Assembly (NCBI RefSeq): GCF_025144225.1
Contig: NZ_JALXXB010000003.1
Span: forward strand, 1-64,000
Direction of reading: 5' to 3'
Length of the DNA stretch: 64,000 nt
Source of the DNA: Aestuariimicrobium sp. p3-SID1156
GTDB lineage: Bacteria; Actinomycetota; Actinomycetes; Propionibacteriales; Propionibacteriaceae
Below the pieces are notes generated by a model. That model did not search any database and was not told the DNA's origin. It saw only the letters and a list, made by a program, of their open reading frames with translations. How positions within the stretch are numbered: the stretch's first letter is position 1; each line of letters opens with the position of its first letter. The position numbers and the translations under genes were made by a program. Below are positions 48,950-58,153 of the stretch, piece after piece.

Positions 48950-49300
48950 CTAGCCGAGCCAGTAGCCCGCCGCGGCGGCCAGGAGCGAGCCGACCAGCAC
49001 CGAAAGGGTGAGGCCGATCGCCTCCCAGCGGCGCCCCGCCAAGCACAGACGGGCAGACTCCAGCATGGCAGTGCTGAAGGTGGTGAAGCCGCCGCAAAAA
49101 CCGGTGCCCAGAATGAGGTGAGGCTCGGGCTGGCGTACCAGCGCGGCCACGCACCAGCCGAGCACGAAGCTGCCCACGACGTTCACGACAAAGGTCCCAC
49201 CAGGGACGTGGTCCCCCCGTCGGGCGTTCACTGCGCCGTCCACGATGAAACGGCAGATGGCCCCCAGACCGCCAGCGAGGGCCGTGAGGAACAGGATCAT
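48950..49300 (-). CDS. crcB: Fluoride exporter CrcB (second of pair)
   Basis: A 116-residue four-helix Fluc/CrcB fluoride channel subunit. GGLGAICRF, the Asn in TFVVNVVGSF and the Phe-box GTGFCGGFTTFSTAM are all present. It overlaps the upstream crcB by 4 bp (ATGA). Paired genes usually form antiparallel heterodimers. Confidence 0.9.
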   Translation of the reverse strand: MILFLTALAGGLGAICRFIVDGAVNARRGDHVPGGTFVVNVVGSFVLGWCVAALVRQPEPHLILGTGFCGGFTTFSTAMLESARLCLAGRRWEAIGLTLSVLVGSLLAAAAGYWLG

Positions 49301-49728
49301 CGTGCCTGCCTCGCGTGGTGGATCGCTCGCGCCGCGCCGCTGGCCGAAAGCATGGCCAGCATGAAGCCTCCGAGCACCGTGAGCGCCACATAGGCCAGGG
49401 CCAGCCCGGCCCGCCCGGCGCGCAGCAATCCCACGCTCTCCACGGCGAAGGCGGAGTAGGTGGTGAAGCCACCCAACAGACCAGTGCCCAGCGTGAGCCG
49501 CCAGGCCACGAAGCGGTGTTGGAGGCCGGCGATCACCTCGAGCAGGGCTGGCAGCACGAAGGCACCCACGAGATTCACGGTGAGCGTGGCCCACGGCCAG
49601 GTGCCTGGATCGGTCGGAACAGCGTGTGCGATGCCGGCGCGCAGGGCGGTGCCGACCGCTCCCCCGGCACCCACCAGTGCCCAGTACCTGGGGCGCAGGT
49701 GCAAGGGCCGGTTCGACGAGTGGCTCAC
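49297..49728 (-). CDS. crcB: Fluoride exporter CrcB (first of pair)
   Basis: A roughly 143-residue Fluc/CrcB subunit. GGAVGTALRAGIAHAV, TLTVNLVGAF and GTGLLGGFTTYSAFAVE are the family features. The N-terminus is about 20 residues longer than usual. GTG 49728 is chosen; an ATG at 49794 is in frame. No fluoride riboswitch could be recognised upstream. Confidence 0.85.
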   Translation of the reverse strand: MSHSSNRPLHLRPRYWALVGAGGAVGTALRAGIAHAVPTDPGTWPWATLTVNLVGAFVLPALLEVIAGLQHRFVAWRLTLGTGLLGGFTTYSAFAVESVGLLRAGRAGLALAYVALTVLGGFMLAMLSASGAARAIHHARQAR

Positions 49729-49814
49729 CCGAACGAGGCTACTCGCTGTCTCCCCCGGCGGGAGTTGTCCACAGCCCCGCGCGGCGCAGATCACCGAGAC
49801 CTATGGTGGGAGCC

Positions 49815-50890
49815 ATGTCGCAGCCTCCGTATCCCGCAATTCCCCAGAGTCCGCTCGAGGTCGGCGACGTCTTCGGCGGGGCGTTCAGGATCTTCAAGAG
49901 TCGCTGGGGATCGTTCACCCTGCTGTCGGTGCTGCCCAGCCTGATCATCCTGGTCAGCGCGCTCCTGCTCACAGTGGGTGCGTTCCTGGTCGCCCGGAGG
50001 ATGCGTGAGGGCGATTCAGCGACGCCGTTCATCCTGACGCTGATCGCGATGGTCCTGGCCATCACGCTCGCAGGCCTGGTGGCCACCATCAAGTTCGGCG
50101 GCATGACCATGGCCCTGGCCGAGGCGGAGGCACAGGGACGACGCGTGGGCTGGGCTGAACTCACCGACAGGACGCGGGGTTCCTTCGGGCGCTACCTTCC
50201 GATGTTCGGCGCAGTGATCGTCTTCGTGCTGGCAGTGATGGTCCTCATGGTCGCCCCCATCGGCATCGTCGTCGCCACCGCGCTTCGAGGTGATCCGGAG
50301 GCGCCGGACAGCACCATGGCGGGAGGATTCATCGTGGCCATGCTGGTCTTCATCCTGCCGTGGCTCTTGGTCATCCTCGCCTCCCTCGTGTTCCAGGTGC
50401 GGCTTCTGTTCGCGCTGCCGATCGCTGCCCTCGAGCACCAGAGCGACAATGTCGTGCGGGCGTCCTGGACCATGACGCGCGGGCACTTCTGGCGGCTGCT
50501 GGGAATGACACTGCTCCTCGGCGTCGCCATAGGAGGGGGCAGGTGGTGCTGCAGCAGGTGGCCGGACTCGGAGCGTTACCGCTACAGCTCATGGATTCCG
50601 AAGACCCAAGCGCTGCCGTATCGAGCACGACAGCGGTGCTGCTCGCCCTCGGGTACATCGTGCTGTTCATCTTCGCGTTGGTGGCGGACGCCTACAACAA
50701 GGTCTTCCAGTACCTGCTCTACGTGGACACCCACCGACGCAACCGCGGTGAGGTCAAGCAGGTGATGGGCTGGGGGCACCAGCCCATGCAACCCCCCTAC
50801 GGTGCTGTGCAACCCCCGTACGGCCCGCCTCCCCACCGCCCGGGCGGTTTCCCGCCGCAGGGTCCGCCGCAGGGTCCGCAAGCCGGTTGA
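49815..50890 (+). pseudogene. Frameshifted multi-helix membrane protein
   Basis: From ATG 49815 one frame encodes about 240 residues with six hydrophobic segments, beginning VGDVFGGAFRIFKSRWGSF, a glycerophosphodiesterase-membrane-domain-like start. At the G-run 50535-50539 the frame turns to Arg/Ser-rich nonsense, while the -1 neighbour continues with LGYIVLFIFALVADAYNKV and a Pro/Gly/Gln-rich tail ending at 50890. One extra G in the run would restore a continuous protein of about 358 residues. This is a recent frameshift, a sequencing error or slippage. Function unknown. Confidence 0.7.
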
Positions 50891-50910
50891 CGCAGGTCGG
50901 CTGATCCGGG

Positions 50911-53900
50911 TCAGCGGCGCAGGTCGCGGAGGGCACGCAGGGCCACCGAGACGGGGGCCAGGTCCGCGCGGGAACGCTCCACCGCTCCCCTGACCGTGGC
51001 CACGGCTCGCTCCCGAGCAGCGGCATGCTGCTCGGCCCAGGTTGCCAGTCGGTCCTCGCTCTTGATGGCCAGCACCGCGTCGGTCAGGGCCATCAGGATC
51101 TGGTACGCGTCCGAGCGAGCCGCATTGCGAGCCATCGCATCCCACTGGTCAGCGTGCTCCAGGGCCGAGATGGTGCTGAGCAGGTCGCCCACCTGCAACA
51201 GGTCGACCAGGCCGAACCAGGTTCGAGCCACCACGTCTCGTCCAACCTCGTGTTCCTCGGCCAGGTCCACGACGTCGAGCAGCGCGAATGCTGCTGGCAG
51301 TTCCCCAGCGTGGACGGCCAGTTTCTCCGGTACCCCTGCCCCCAGCAGCTCGTTGTGGCGCCGCTCGAACTCCTCGATCTCAGAACCGTTGAGGTACTTC
51401 GCGATGCCCCCGAAATAGCCCTTGACATCGGCGTAGCGTGCTATCTCCGGCTCGAGCTCTGCGGCACGACGTGCTGCGAGGCGGCGCGCGGCCTGGTCGA
51501 GCAGTTTCCGGAAACCGAGGTAGAGATCGGCCTGGACGGCTGTGGCGACCTTGGTGTCCAGCGCCTCCACATCGCGGGTGAAGTCGCCGAGTCCGAAGAC
51601 CTCTCTGGCCACCAGGAAGCCTCGGACGATGTCCTCGACCGAGTGCGAGGACTCCTCCATGGCGCGGAAGACGAAGGTGACGCCGCCACGGTTCACCACC
51701 TCATTGGCGATGACATTCGCGATGATTTCCCTGCGCAGGGGGTGCTGCCGCACCAGGTCCGCGAAACGATCGACCACCGTCTTGGGGAAGTAGTCCATCA
51801 GGAGTCGCTCGCACCAGGGGTCGTCGACCAGAGTGCCCTGCAGCAGCGCCTGCTTGAGACCGATCTTTGTCCAGGCCACCAACACCGAGAACTCCGGGGA
51901 GGTCAGACCCTTGTGGTCGCGCTTGGCACGCGTACGCAGCGCCTCATCCGTGGGCAGAGCCTCCAGATCGCGGTTGAGGCCGACGGTCTGCTCCAGGTGG
52001 TGCATGAGCCGAATGTGCGGGGAGACCATCCGCACGCCCTGGGTACGGGCATTGCCGATCAGGACGTTCTGCTCGTAATTGGTGCGCAACACCAGGCCAG
52101 CAACCTCGTCGACCATGTCAGCCAGCATCGTGTCGCGCTGCTTGCCGGTGAGGTCACCGGCCCGCACAGCCTCACTGAGCACGATCTTGATATTGACCTC
52201 GTGGTCGGAGGTGTCGACGCCTGCGGAGTTGTCGATGGCGTCAGTGTTGATGGCCACCCCGTTGAGGGCCGCCTCCACGCGGCCTCGCTGGGTGAATCCC
52301 AGGTTGCCGCCCTCGCCGACGACCTTGACGCGCAGGTCCTCACCATTGATGCGCACGGCATCGTTGGCGCGGTCGCCCACCTCGGAGTGCTGCTCCGCAG
52401 AGCCCTTCACGTACGTGCCGATGCCACCATTCCACAGCAGGTCAACAGGAGCCCGGAGGATCGCCCTGATGAGTTCCGCAGGGCTGAGGCTGGTCGCCTC
52501 GATGCCGAGGGCCTCGCGCATCTGGCTGGTGATCGTGATGGACTTGCTGCTCCTGCTCCAGACACCACCACCCTCCGAGATCAGCGAGCGGTCATAGTCG
52601 TCCCAGGTGGAACGCGGCGTGTCGAAGAGGCGCTGGCGCTCCTGGAAGCCGTTGGCCGCGTCCGGGTTGGGATCGACGAAGACGTGACGGTGATCAAAGG
52701 CGGCCACCAGCCTGATGTGTTCGGAGCAGAGCATGCCATTGCCGAAGACGTCACCGGACATGTCGCCGATGCCAACGACGGTGAAGTCCTCGGACTGGGT
52801 GTCCAGGTCACGTTCGCGGAAATGTCGCTTCACCGACTCCCAGGCGCCGCGGGCGGTGATGCCCATGCCCTTGTGGTCGAAGCCGGCCGAACCACCGGAG
52901 GCGAACGCATCACCCAGCCAGAACCCACGGTCAAGGGCGATCCCGTTGGCGGTGTCACTGAAGGTCGCGGTGCCCTTGTCAGCCGCCACCACCAGATAGG
53001 GGTCGTCCTCGTCGTGGCGCACCACCGCAGCGGGTGGAACGATCTCGACACCTTCGCGGTTGTCGGTCACCGACAGCAGGGCGTCGATGAAGGACCTGTA
53101 GGCATGAGTGCCCTCCGCGAACCTGGCATCGCGGTCGCCCGCGGGCGAGCCGGCCCTCTTCGCGTAGAAACCACCCTTGGCGCCGGCTGGCACGATGATG
53201 GCGTTCTTCACCACCTGGGCCTTGACCAGGCCGAGCACCTCGGTGCGGAAGTCCTCCCGGCGATCAGACCAACGCAGGCCGCCGCGGGCGACGTTGCCGA
53301 AACGCAGGTGGACTCCCTCCACCCTGGGTCCGTAGACCCAGATCTCACGGTGGGGCCGGGGCGGGGGCGCGAAGGAGAGTTGTTCGGTATCGAGCTTGAA
53401 TGCGATGGTGTCGCGCACCCGGCCCTCGGCGTCCGGCTGGTAGAAGCTGGTGCGCAGGCAGGCCAGGATGATGTCTCGGCAGGCCCCCAGGATGCGCTCG
53501 TGGTCGAGCAGCGGCACCTCCTCCAGCTGCCCGGCGATCCGCTCGATGATGCCATCGCATGCCTTCTGGCGCTCCTCCTCCGAGCTGAACCCCTCCGGCG
53601 TGAAGCGGGCCTCGAACAGTTCCACCAGGGCCGTGGCCGTGGCCGGGTAGGCATTGAGGACCTGCTGGAGGTGGCTCGGCGAGTAGGGGACGCCCAGCTG
53701 GCGCAGGTAGAGGGTGATCGCTCGCAGGATCACGACCTGTCGCGCGGTCAAGTCGGCACTGAGCACCAACGCCTGAAGGGGGTCCGACTCGATCTGGTCG
53801 GTCCAGGCGGCACGGACGGCCTCCTGGAAGCGCTCGGCCGCATCCCCGGTACGCGTCCAGTTGCTCTCCGAAGTCTTCAGGCCCAAATCCAGCAGGTACT

Positions 53901-55707
53901 GGGAAGGCCCCCCCTGTGGCTGTACCTCGTAGGGATGTTCGTCGGTGACGACCACACCCAGGTCGTTGAACAGCGGCAACAGCGTGCTGAGGGTGGCAGC
54001 CTCGGGCAGGTACAGCTTCAGACGACGTGCCCCGGCCACGGCCCCGGCGGGGCGGTAGAGGCTCAGTTGCATCCCCTCGTGGTGGATGCGATCAAGCTGG
54101 CGGGTGTCCCAGGCTCCCACGCGCGGGGAGGTGGTCTCGGTGTAGCTGCTGGGGAAGGCGGCCGCGTACCGCGCCGACAGCCCCTCCCCCTCCTCCTCAC
54201 CGAACTCTGCGTCGACGGCCAGGCGGAATTCCTCGCGCCAGTCCCTGCCGATCTCGTCCAGGCGCCGCTCGAGGGCTTCCCGGTCGATCTCGGGGACCGA
54301 CGTGCCCTCGGGCACTCGGATCGTGAAGTGCAGGGCGGCCAGCGGGGAACCGGAGACCTGGGTTTGGAAGTCGACGTCGACGCCGTTCACTGCGTCCCTC
54401 AACAGCTCGGTGATGGCGAGACGGGACTGCGTGGAGTAGCGATCGCGGGGCAGGTAGACCACGAAGGTGACGAATCGCTGCAACGGATCGATGTCAACGA
54501 ACAGCCGCGCCCGGGGGTGCTCACGGAGCTGGCGGATTTCCAGCGCATTGGCTGCCATCGCACGGGGGTCGACCTGGAAGAGCGTCCGGCGGGGGTAGTC
54601 GTCGATCAGCTGCATCACCTCCCGGCCGGCGTGCGACTCGCGGGCGATTCCCAACTCCTGGAGAACGGTGGTCGTCACGCGGCGCAGCATCGGGATGCGG
54701 GCGGTGGACCCGCTGCTCACCGTGGAGGCGAGCAGACCGACGAAGCGTTCCTCGGCGACCCACTCCCCCTGCTCGTCGGCCTCCTTCACACTGACCACGT
54801 CGTGGTACATGGACCGCTGCACCTCGGAGCGATGGGAGCCCTCGAGGACCATCACCTGGCGGGAGCTCCAGGCGCCCAGGCGGTCCTCGGTGTCCAGCGG
54901 CAGGAAGGCGAACTCGGGGTGCCGTCGACAGATGCCTCGAGCGCTCTCGGCGTCCGGCTCGAGTCGGGGCTGGCCGGAGGCGTCCTTCTCGATCGTGTAG
55001 CGCATCCGACCCAGGAAGGTGAACTCCTCATCGGTCAGCCAGCGCAGGAGTTGGGCTTCCTCACGGTCCTGGACGGAGTTGGCGACCTGCCACATCTGTG
55101 AGGACATCTCTCCCCAGTCGGCCACGGCCATCCTGATGTCCTGCAGGCTGGTCTTGAGTGCCTCCTGCAGCGCGGACATCGCTGCCGGGTCCTGAACGCG
55201 GGGAATCTCCACATGCATCCAGGACTCCTGGGTGTCAGCATGGGCCGCGGGAACGTCGTCATGGGCCGCGGTCGGGGCATGGGTCACTGACACCAGTGCA
55301 CCCTCCTCGTCCCGGTCCACGGAAAAGATCGGATGGATCAGCTCCTGGACGCGGTGACCCCGGGACTCGAGCAGCCCTCGTACGGCATCGACCAGGAAGG
55401 CCCGGTCGTCGGTGACCGTCTCGATGATGGTGGCCCCCACCGACCACCCGTCACGGCTGACCGTCGGATTCGAGATCCGCACCAGATCCTCCCCCGGCTG
55501 GCGACACTGCGCCAGTTCGCGGTGGCTGGAGGCACTGCCGACCAGGTCCTCGGCGCGCCGCGCCTGCAGTCTGTCGGTGGGGACCAACTGGTAGTAGCTG
55601 CGGAGAAAATTCTCGTCCACGACCGTCCCGTCGCCGCCCAGGTCGGCCGATCGGGAACGCTGGAGAATGGATTCGAAAACAGCCTCGCGATCAGCCGCCG
55701 CGCTCAT
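50911..55707 (-). CDS. gdh: NAD-specific glutamate dehydrogenase, large type
   Basis: A 1,598-residue enzyme of the 180-kDa NAD-GDH class, which deaminates glutamate to 2-oxoglutarate. The long N-terminal region (about 1-700) has ACT-like regulatory segments. The catalytic domain contains GGLRWSDRREDFRTEVLGL, KNAIIVPAGAKGGFYAK and the NAD region VVGIGDMSGDVFGNGML. A C-terminal helical region completes the usual length. The family is often allosterically regulated. The 5' leader (about 100 nt) holds a hairpin at 55742-55769. SD: AAAGGA. Confidence 0.95.
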   Translation of the reverse strand: MSAAADREAVFESILQRSRSADLGGDGTVVDENFLRSYYQLVPTDRLQARRAEDLVGSASSHRELAQCRQPGEDLVRISNPTVSRDGWSVGATIIETVTDDRAFLVDAVRGLLESRGHRVQELIHPIFSVDRDEEGALVSVTHAPTAAHDDVPAAHADTQESWMHVEIPRVQDPAAMSALQEALKTSLQDIRMAVADWGEMSSQMWQVANSVQDREEAQLLRWLTDEEFTFLGRMRYTIEKDASGQPRLEPDAESARGICRRHPEFAFLPLDTEDRLGAWSSRQVMVLEGSHRSEVQRSMYHDVVSVKEADEQGEWVAEERFVGLLASTVSSGSTARIPMLRRVTTTVLQELGIARESHAGREVMQLIDDYPRRTLFQVDPRAMAANALEIRQLREHPRARLFVDIDPLQRFVTFVVYLPRDRYSTQSRLAITELLRDAVNGVDVDFQTQVSGSPLAALHFTIRVPEGTSVPEIDREALERRLDEIGRDWREEFRLAVDAEFGEEEGEGLSARYAAAFPSSYTETTSPRVGAWDTRQLDRIHHEGMQLSLYRPAGAVAGARRLKLYLPEAATLSTLLPLFNDLGVVVTDEHPYEVQPQGGPSQYLLDLGLKTSESNWTRTGDAAERFQEAVRAAWTDQIESDPLQALVLSADLTARQVVILRAITLYLRQLGVPYSPSHLQQVLNAYPATATALVELFEARFTPEGFSSEEERQKACDGIIERIAGQLEEVPLLDHERILGACRDIILACLRTSFYQPDAEGRVRDTIAFKLDTEQLSFAPPPRPHREIWVYGPRVEGVHLRFGNVARGGLRWSDRREDFRTEVLGLVKAQVVKNAIIVPAGAKGGFYAKRAGSPAGDRDARFAEGTHAYRSFIDALLSVTDNREGVEIVPPAAVVRHDEDDPYLVVAADKGTATFSDTANGIALDRGFWLGDAFASGGSAGFDHKGMGITARGAWESVKRHFRERDLDTQSEDFTVVGIGDMSGDVFGNGMLCSEHIRLVAAFDHRHVFVDPNPDAANGFQERQRLFDTPRSTWDDYDRSLISEGGGVWSRSSKSITITSQMREALGIEATSLSPAELIRAILRAPVDLLWNGGIGTYVKGSAEQHSEVGDRANDAVRINGEDLRVKVVGEGGNLGFTQRGRVEAALNGVAINTDAIDNSAGVDTSDHEVNIKIVLSEAVRAGDLTGKQRDTMLADMVDEVAGLVLRTNYEQNVLIGNARTQGVRMVSPHIRLMHHLEQTVGLNRDLEALPTDEALRTRAKRDHKGLTSPEFSVLVAWTKIGLKQALLQGTLVDDPWCERLLMDYFPKTVVDRFADLVRQHPLRREIIANVIANEVVNRGGVTFVFRAMEESSHSVEDIVRGFLVAREVFGLGDFTRDVEALDTKVATAVQADLYLGFRKLLDQAARRLAARRAAELEPEIARYADVKGYFGGIAKYLNGSEIEEFERRHNELLGAGVPEKLAVHAGELPAAFALLDVVDLAEEHEVGRDVVARTWFGLVDLLQVGDLLSTISALEHADQWDAMARNAARSDAYQILMALTDAVLAIKSEDRLATWAEQHAAARERAVATVRGAVERSRADLAPVSVALRALRDLRR

Positions 55708-55741
55708 GTGACTTCATCGTCCTTTCGGTGCATCCTCGTCA

Positions 55742-55769
55742 CGAGATGTACCCCCTTCGCCACATCTCG
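55742..55769 (-). other. Hairpin in the gdh 5' leader
   Basis: CGAGATGT (55742-55749) pairs with ACATCTCG (55762-55769) around a 12-nt loop, 35-62 nt upstream of the gdh start and downstream of a TAGGCT -10-like hexamer. It could be a leader structure or a regulator site. Confidence 0.4.
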
Positions 55770-55809
55770 CTCGTGCCTGGGATGAGCCTAGCGACCGATG
55801 TGCTGCCCC

Positions 55810-56760
55810 TTAGTGACTGGCCCCCGACGTCTTCTCGGATGTGGTGTGGACTCCGTGGCGATGGATCGGCAACAGATGCATCACCAGCACCAGCACCGCC
55901 CCGACCATCAGACCGACGATGGCGGAGAAGAAGGTCTCCACCAGCCAGCCCAGGAAGCCGCCGAGGCCAGCCACGTGGTGTGCAGGCGCCGCAAGATGGT
56001 GAACCAGCTCATAGGGGGCGTCCCAGCCCAGCTTGTCCGTGCCCGCCAGCAGGATGTGGCCGCCCACCCAGAGCATGGCGGCGATCCCCACTGTTGACAG
56101 GATGGTGAGGATCTTGGGCATCGCGGCGACCATCAGGCCGCCGAGCCGCTGCGAGGCCTCGTGGGGGCGCTCGGCAAGCTTGAGACCGACATCGTCGAGC
56201 TTCACGATCAGCGCCACCACGCCATACACCAACACGGTGATGGCGATTGCGACGGAGACCAGCGTGAGGGCCTTCATGGTCAACGACAAGCCGCCCGAAC
56301 TCTCGTTCAGGGTATTGAGCGAGATGACCATGATCTCCGCGGACAGGATGAAGTCGGTGGTGATCGCGCCGCGAACCATCTTCTTCTCGATGTCGGGCCC
56401 CGCCTCGATCGCGGGAGTCTTCTCCGACTGCTCGTGCCCACCGCGCAGCGCTTCCCAGAGCTTCTCGGCTCCTTCGAACGACAGGTAGGCACCACCCAGC
56501 ATCAGCAGCGGGGTCAGCACCACGGGCAGGAAGTGATCCAGGACCAGCAGCAGCACGATCAGGATCGCCTTGTTGAGCAGCGATCCGCGGGCGATCTTGG
56601 CGATGATCGGCAGCTCCCGTGCCGGGGAGAAACCCTGGACGTACTGGGGGGTCACCGCGGCATCATCGACCACGACGCCCAGCGCCTTCGTACCGGTGAC
56701 GCTGGTCATCTTCGCGATGACCGCGACGTCGTCGAGCAGGGCGGCGAGTCCACCGGCCAC
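55810..56760 (-). CDS. DUF808 (YedI-like) membrane protein
   Basis: A 316-residue inner-membrane protein with about eight hydrophobic segments. The N-terminal MAGGLAALLDDVAVIAKM and the block KALGVVVDDAAVTPQYV match DUF808. Function is not established for the family. It lies between gdh and the polymerase gene on the same strand, with gaps that suggest independent expression. Confidence 0.87.
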   Translation of the reverse strand: MAGGLAALLDDVAVIAKMTSVTGTKALGVVVDDAAVTPQYVQGFSPARELPIIAKIARGSLLNKAILIVLLLVLDHFLPVVLTPLLMLGGAYLSFEGAEKLWEALRGGHEQSEKTPAIEAGPDIEKKMVRGAITTDFILSAEIMVISLNTLNESSGGLSLTMKALTLVSVAIAITVLVYGVVALIVKLDDVGLKLAERPHEASQRLGGLMVAAMPKILTILSTVGIAAMLWVGGHILLAGTDKLGWDAPYELVHHLAAPAHHVAGLGGFLGWLVETFFSAIVGLMVGAVLVLVMHLLPIHRHGVHTTSEKTSGASH

Positions 56761-56799
56761 GGGGTCCTCCTCTGGGGGGCGGGAGCTGTCGCAGCGACG

Positions 56800-58095
56800 C
56801 TACCAGTTCGAGGCGAGTTCCTGAGCACCTTTGCTGTCGCTCGCGGTGGCCTGCACCACCAACGCCACCAGGGTGGCCAGATGGGCGGCGGTCAAGGGCT
56901 GGCGCAGCCAACTCGAGTTCGCCAGCGTGAGCATCGGTACCGTCACCAGCATGACTGCGGTCATGGACGCCAGGGCTCGGCGCCCGCGCGCTCCAGCCTG
57001 ACCCCGCCTCAGCGCGGCCAGGCAGGCGATGCTCGCCCCAACCAGGAGCGCAAGCAGGATGAGGAGCCCCACCAGTCCCAGCTCAGCCAATACCTCGCTC
57101 ATCCCGAAGTGGGGGTTGGTGTACCGCTTGGCCTTGTGGGGATTGGACGCGAGCAGGACACGCTCGGCGAAACCTCCCGGCCCCACCCCCAACCAGCTGC
57201 TGTCCCGGGCCATCGTCCATGCGGCCTTGAAGAGGGTGGCCCGCACCATCGTGGAGTCGCCCTCGCGCAACCTGCCCTCCCACATGTGCACCAGGTGGAA
57301 GCGAATGTCGTCGGCAATCCCGATGCGCCACCACATTCCCAACCCCAGCAGCACGGCCGCGATGACGACGCTCCAGCGTCCGATTCGATGTCGACATGCC
57401 AGCAGGATGACGGTGGCAACCACCACGATCACCCCGGTGCGGCCATCGGTCCACCACAGCTGTTGCAACGCCAGCCCGAGAACCGCGACGGCGAGCAACC
57501 TCCACCAGCCGCGGGCCCCCAGAAAGGCGAGCAGGGCCAGCTGGATGACGACCACGAGCATGTAGGCGTACAGGTTCGGGTTGTCGAAGAAGGAACTGAT
57601 CTGGTTCCAACCCTTCCAACGGCCGTAATACTTTGCCGGCCCATTGCCCGGGAGGTGACGGTGGGTGAACGTCTCCCAGAGGCCCACCGTCATCGCCATC
57701 ACCGCCGCGAACAGCCACCCCGCCAGCAACCCCCACAGGACGACTCGACGACGCGAGAGCACCAGCATCGCCAAACACCCCGACAGGGCCACGACCACAT
57801 GGCTGAGATCTGCAGTATGAGTCAGGGAGGGGTAGCGCAGGCGTCCGAGAAGCGCCAGGGCGCCCAGCGCGGCGAAACCGGCCACAGCCAACAGCTCCCC
57901 GCGTCCCCATGGCCTGCGAGGACCCCGGACCAGACGCAGGACCGCCAGCACCAGCAGTCCGAGGACGACCCAGCGAAAGGGGGACAGCAACCCGCCGGGC
58001 AAATACCAGGCAAGGGTGGCCAGTGGCGCGAGGGCAGCAGCGAGAACCACTTCGACGGCGTCCACGAAGCGGGTACTGGGCGGCGAACTGGACAT
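56800..58095 (-). CDS. O-antigen ligase-like polymerase (Wzy_C family)
   Basis: About 431 residues with roughly 12 transmembrane helices and a large extracytoplasmic loop. The Wzy_C-type block is SSWLGVGPGGFAERVL followed by NPHFGMSEVLAELG, whose His-containing motif is typical of O-antigen ligases and polysaccharide polymerases. In a Gram-positive host it probably polymerises or attaches an envelope glycan. ATG 58095 is favoured because TAGGAT ends 7 nt upstream; ATG 58104 overlaps that box. It diverges from the ATP-grasp gene. Confidence 0.85.
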   Translation of the reverse strand: MSSSPPSTRFVDAVEVVLAAALAPLATLAWYLPGGLLSPFRWVVLGLLVLAVLRLVRGPRRPWGRGELLAVAGFAALGALALLGRLRYPSLTHTADLSHVVVALSGCLAMLVLSRRRVVLWGLLAGWLFAAVMAMTVGLWETFTHRHLPGNGPAKYYGRWKGWNQISSFFDNPNLYAYMLVVVIQLALLAFLGARGWWRLLAVAVLGLALQQLWWTDGRTGVIVVVATVILLACRHRIGRWSVVIAAVLLGLGMWWRIGIADDIRFHLVHMWEGRLREGDSTMVRATLFKAAWTMARDSSWLGVGPGGFAERVLLASNPHKAKRYTNPHFGMSEVLAELGLVGLLILLALLVGASIACLAALRRGQAGARGRRALASMTAVMLVTVPMLTLANSSWLRQPLTAAHLATLVALVVQATASDSKGAQELASNW

Positions 58096-58102
58096 CGCGA
58101 TC

Positions 58103-58108
58103 ATCCTA
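58103..58108 (-). promoter_or_regulatory. -10 box of a likely leaderless promoter
   Basis: TAGGAT on the minus strand ends 7 nt before ATG 58095. It overlaps the alternative ATG 58104, so it also argues for the shorter protein. Confidence 0.5.
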
Positions 58109-58153
58109 GACAGCAAACCCCCCGCGCCCACCGCGCGAGTTACGCTGGCAGGC

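Noticed and set aside
49729..49814. A possible fluoride riboswitch before the crcB pair.
   Set aside because: No matching pseudoknot-forming motif could be found in this short GC-rich gap.
51025..55101. A 1,358-codon open frame on the plus strand, antisense to the NAD-glutamate dehydrogenase gene.
   Set aside because: Long antisense frames are expected in GC-rich coding DNA. The translation shows no domain or sensible composition, while the minus strand encodes a clear 1,598-residue enzyme.
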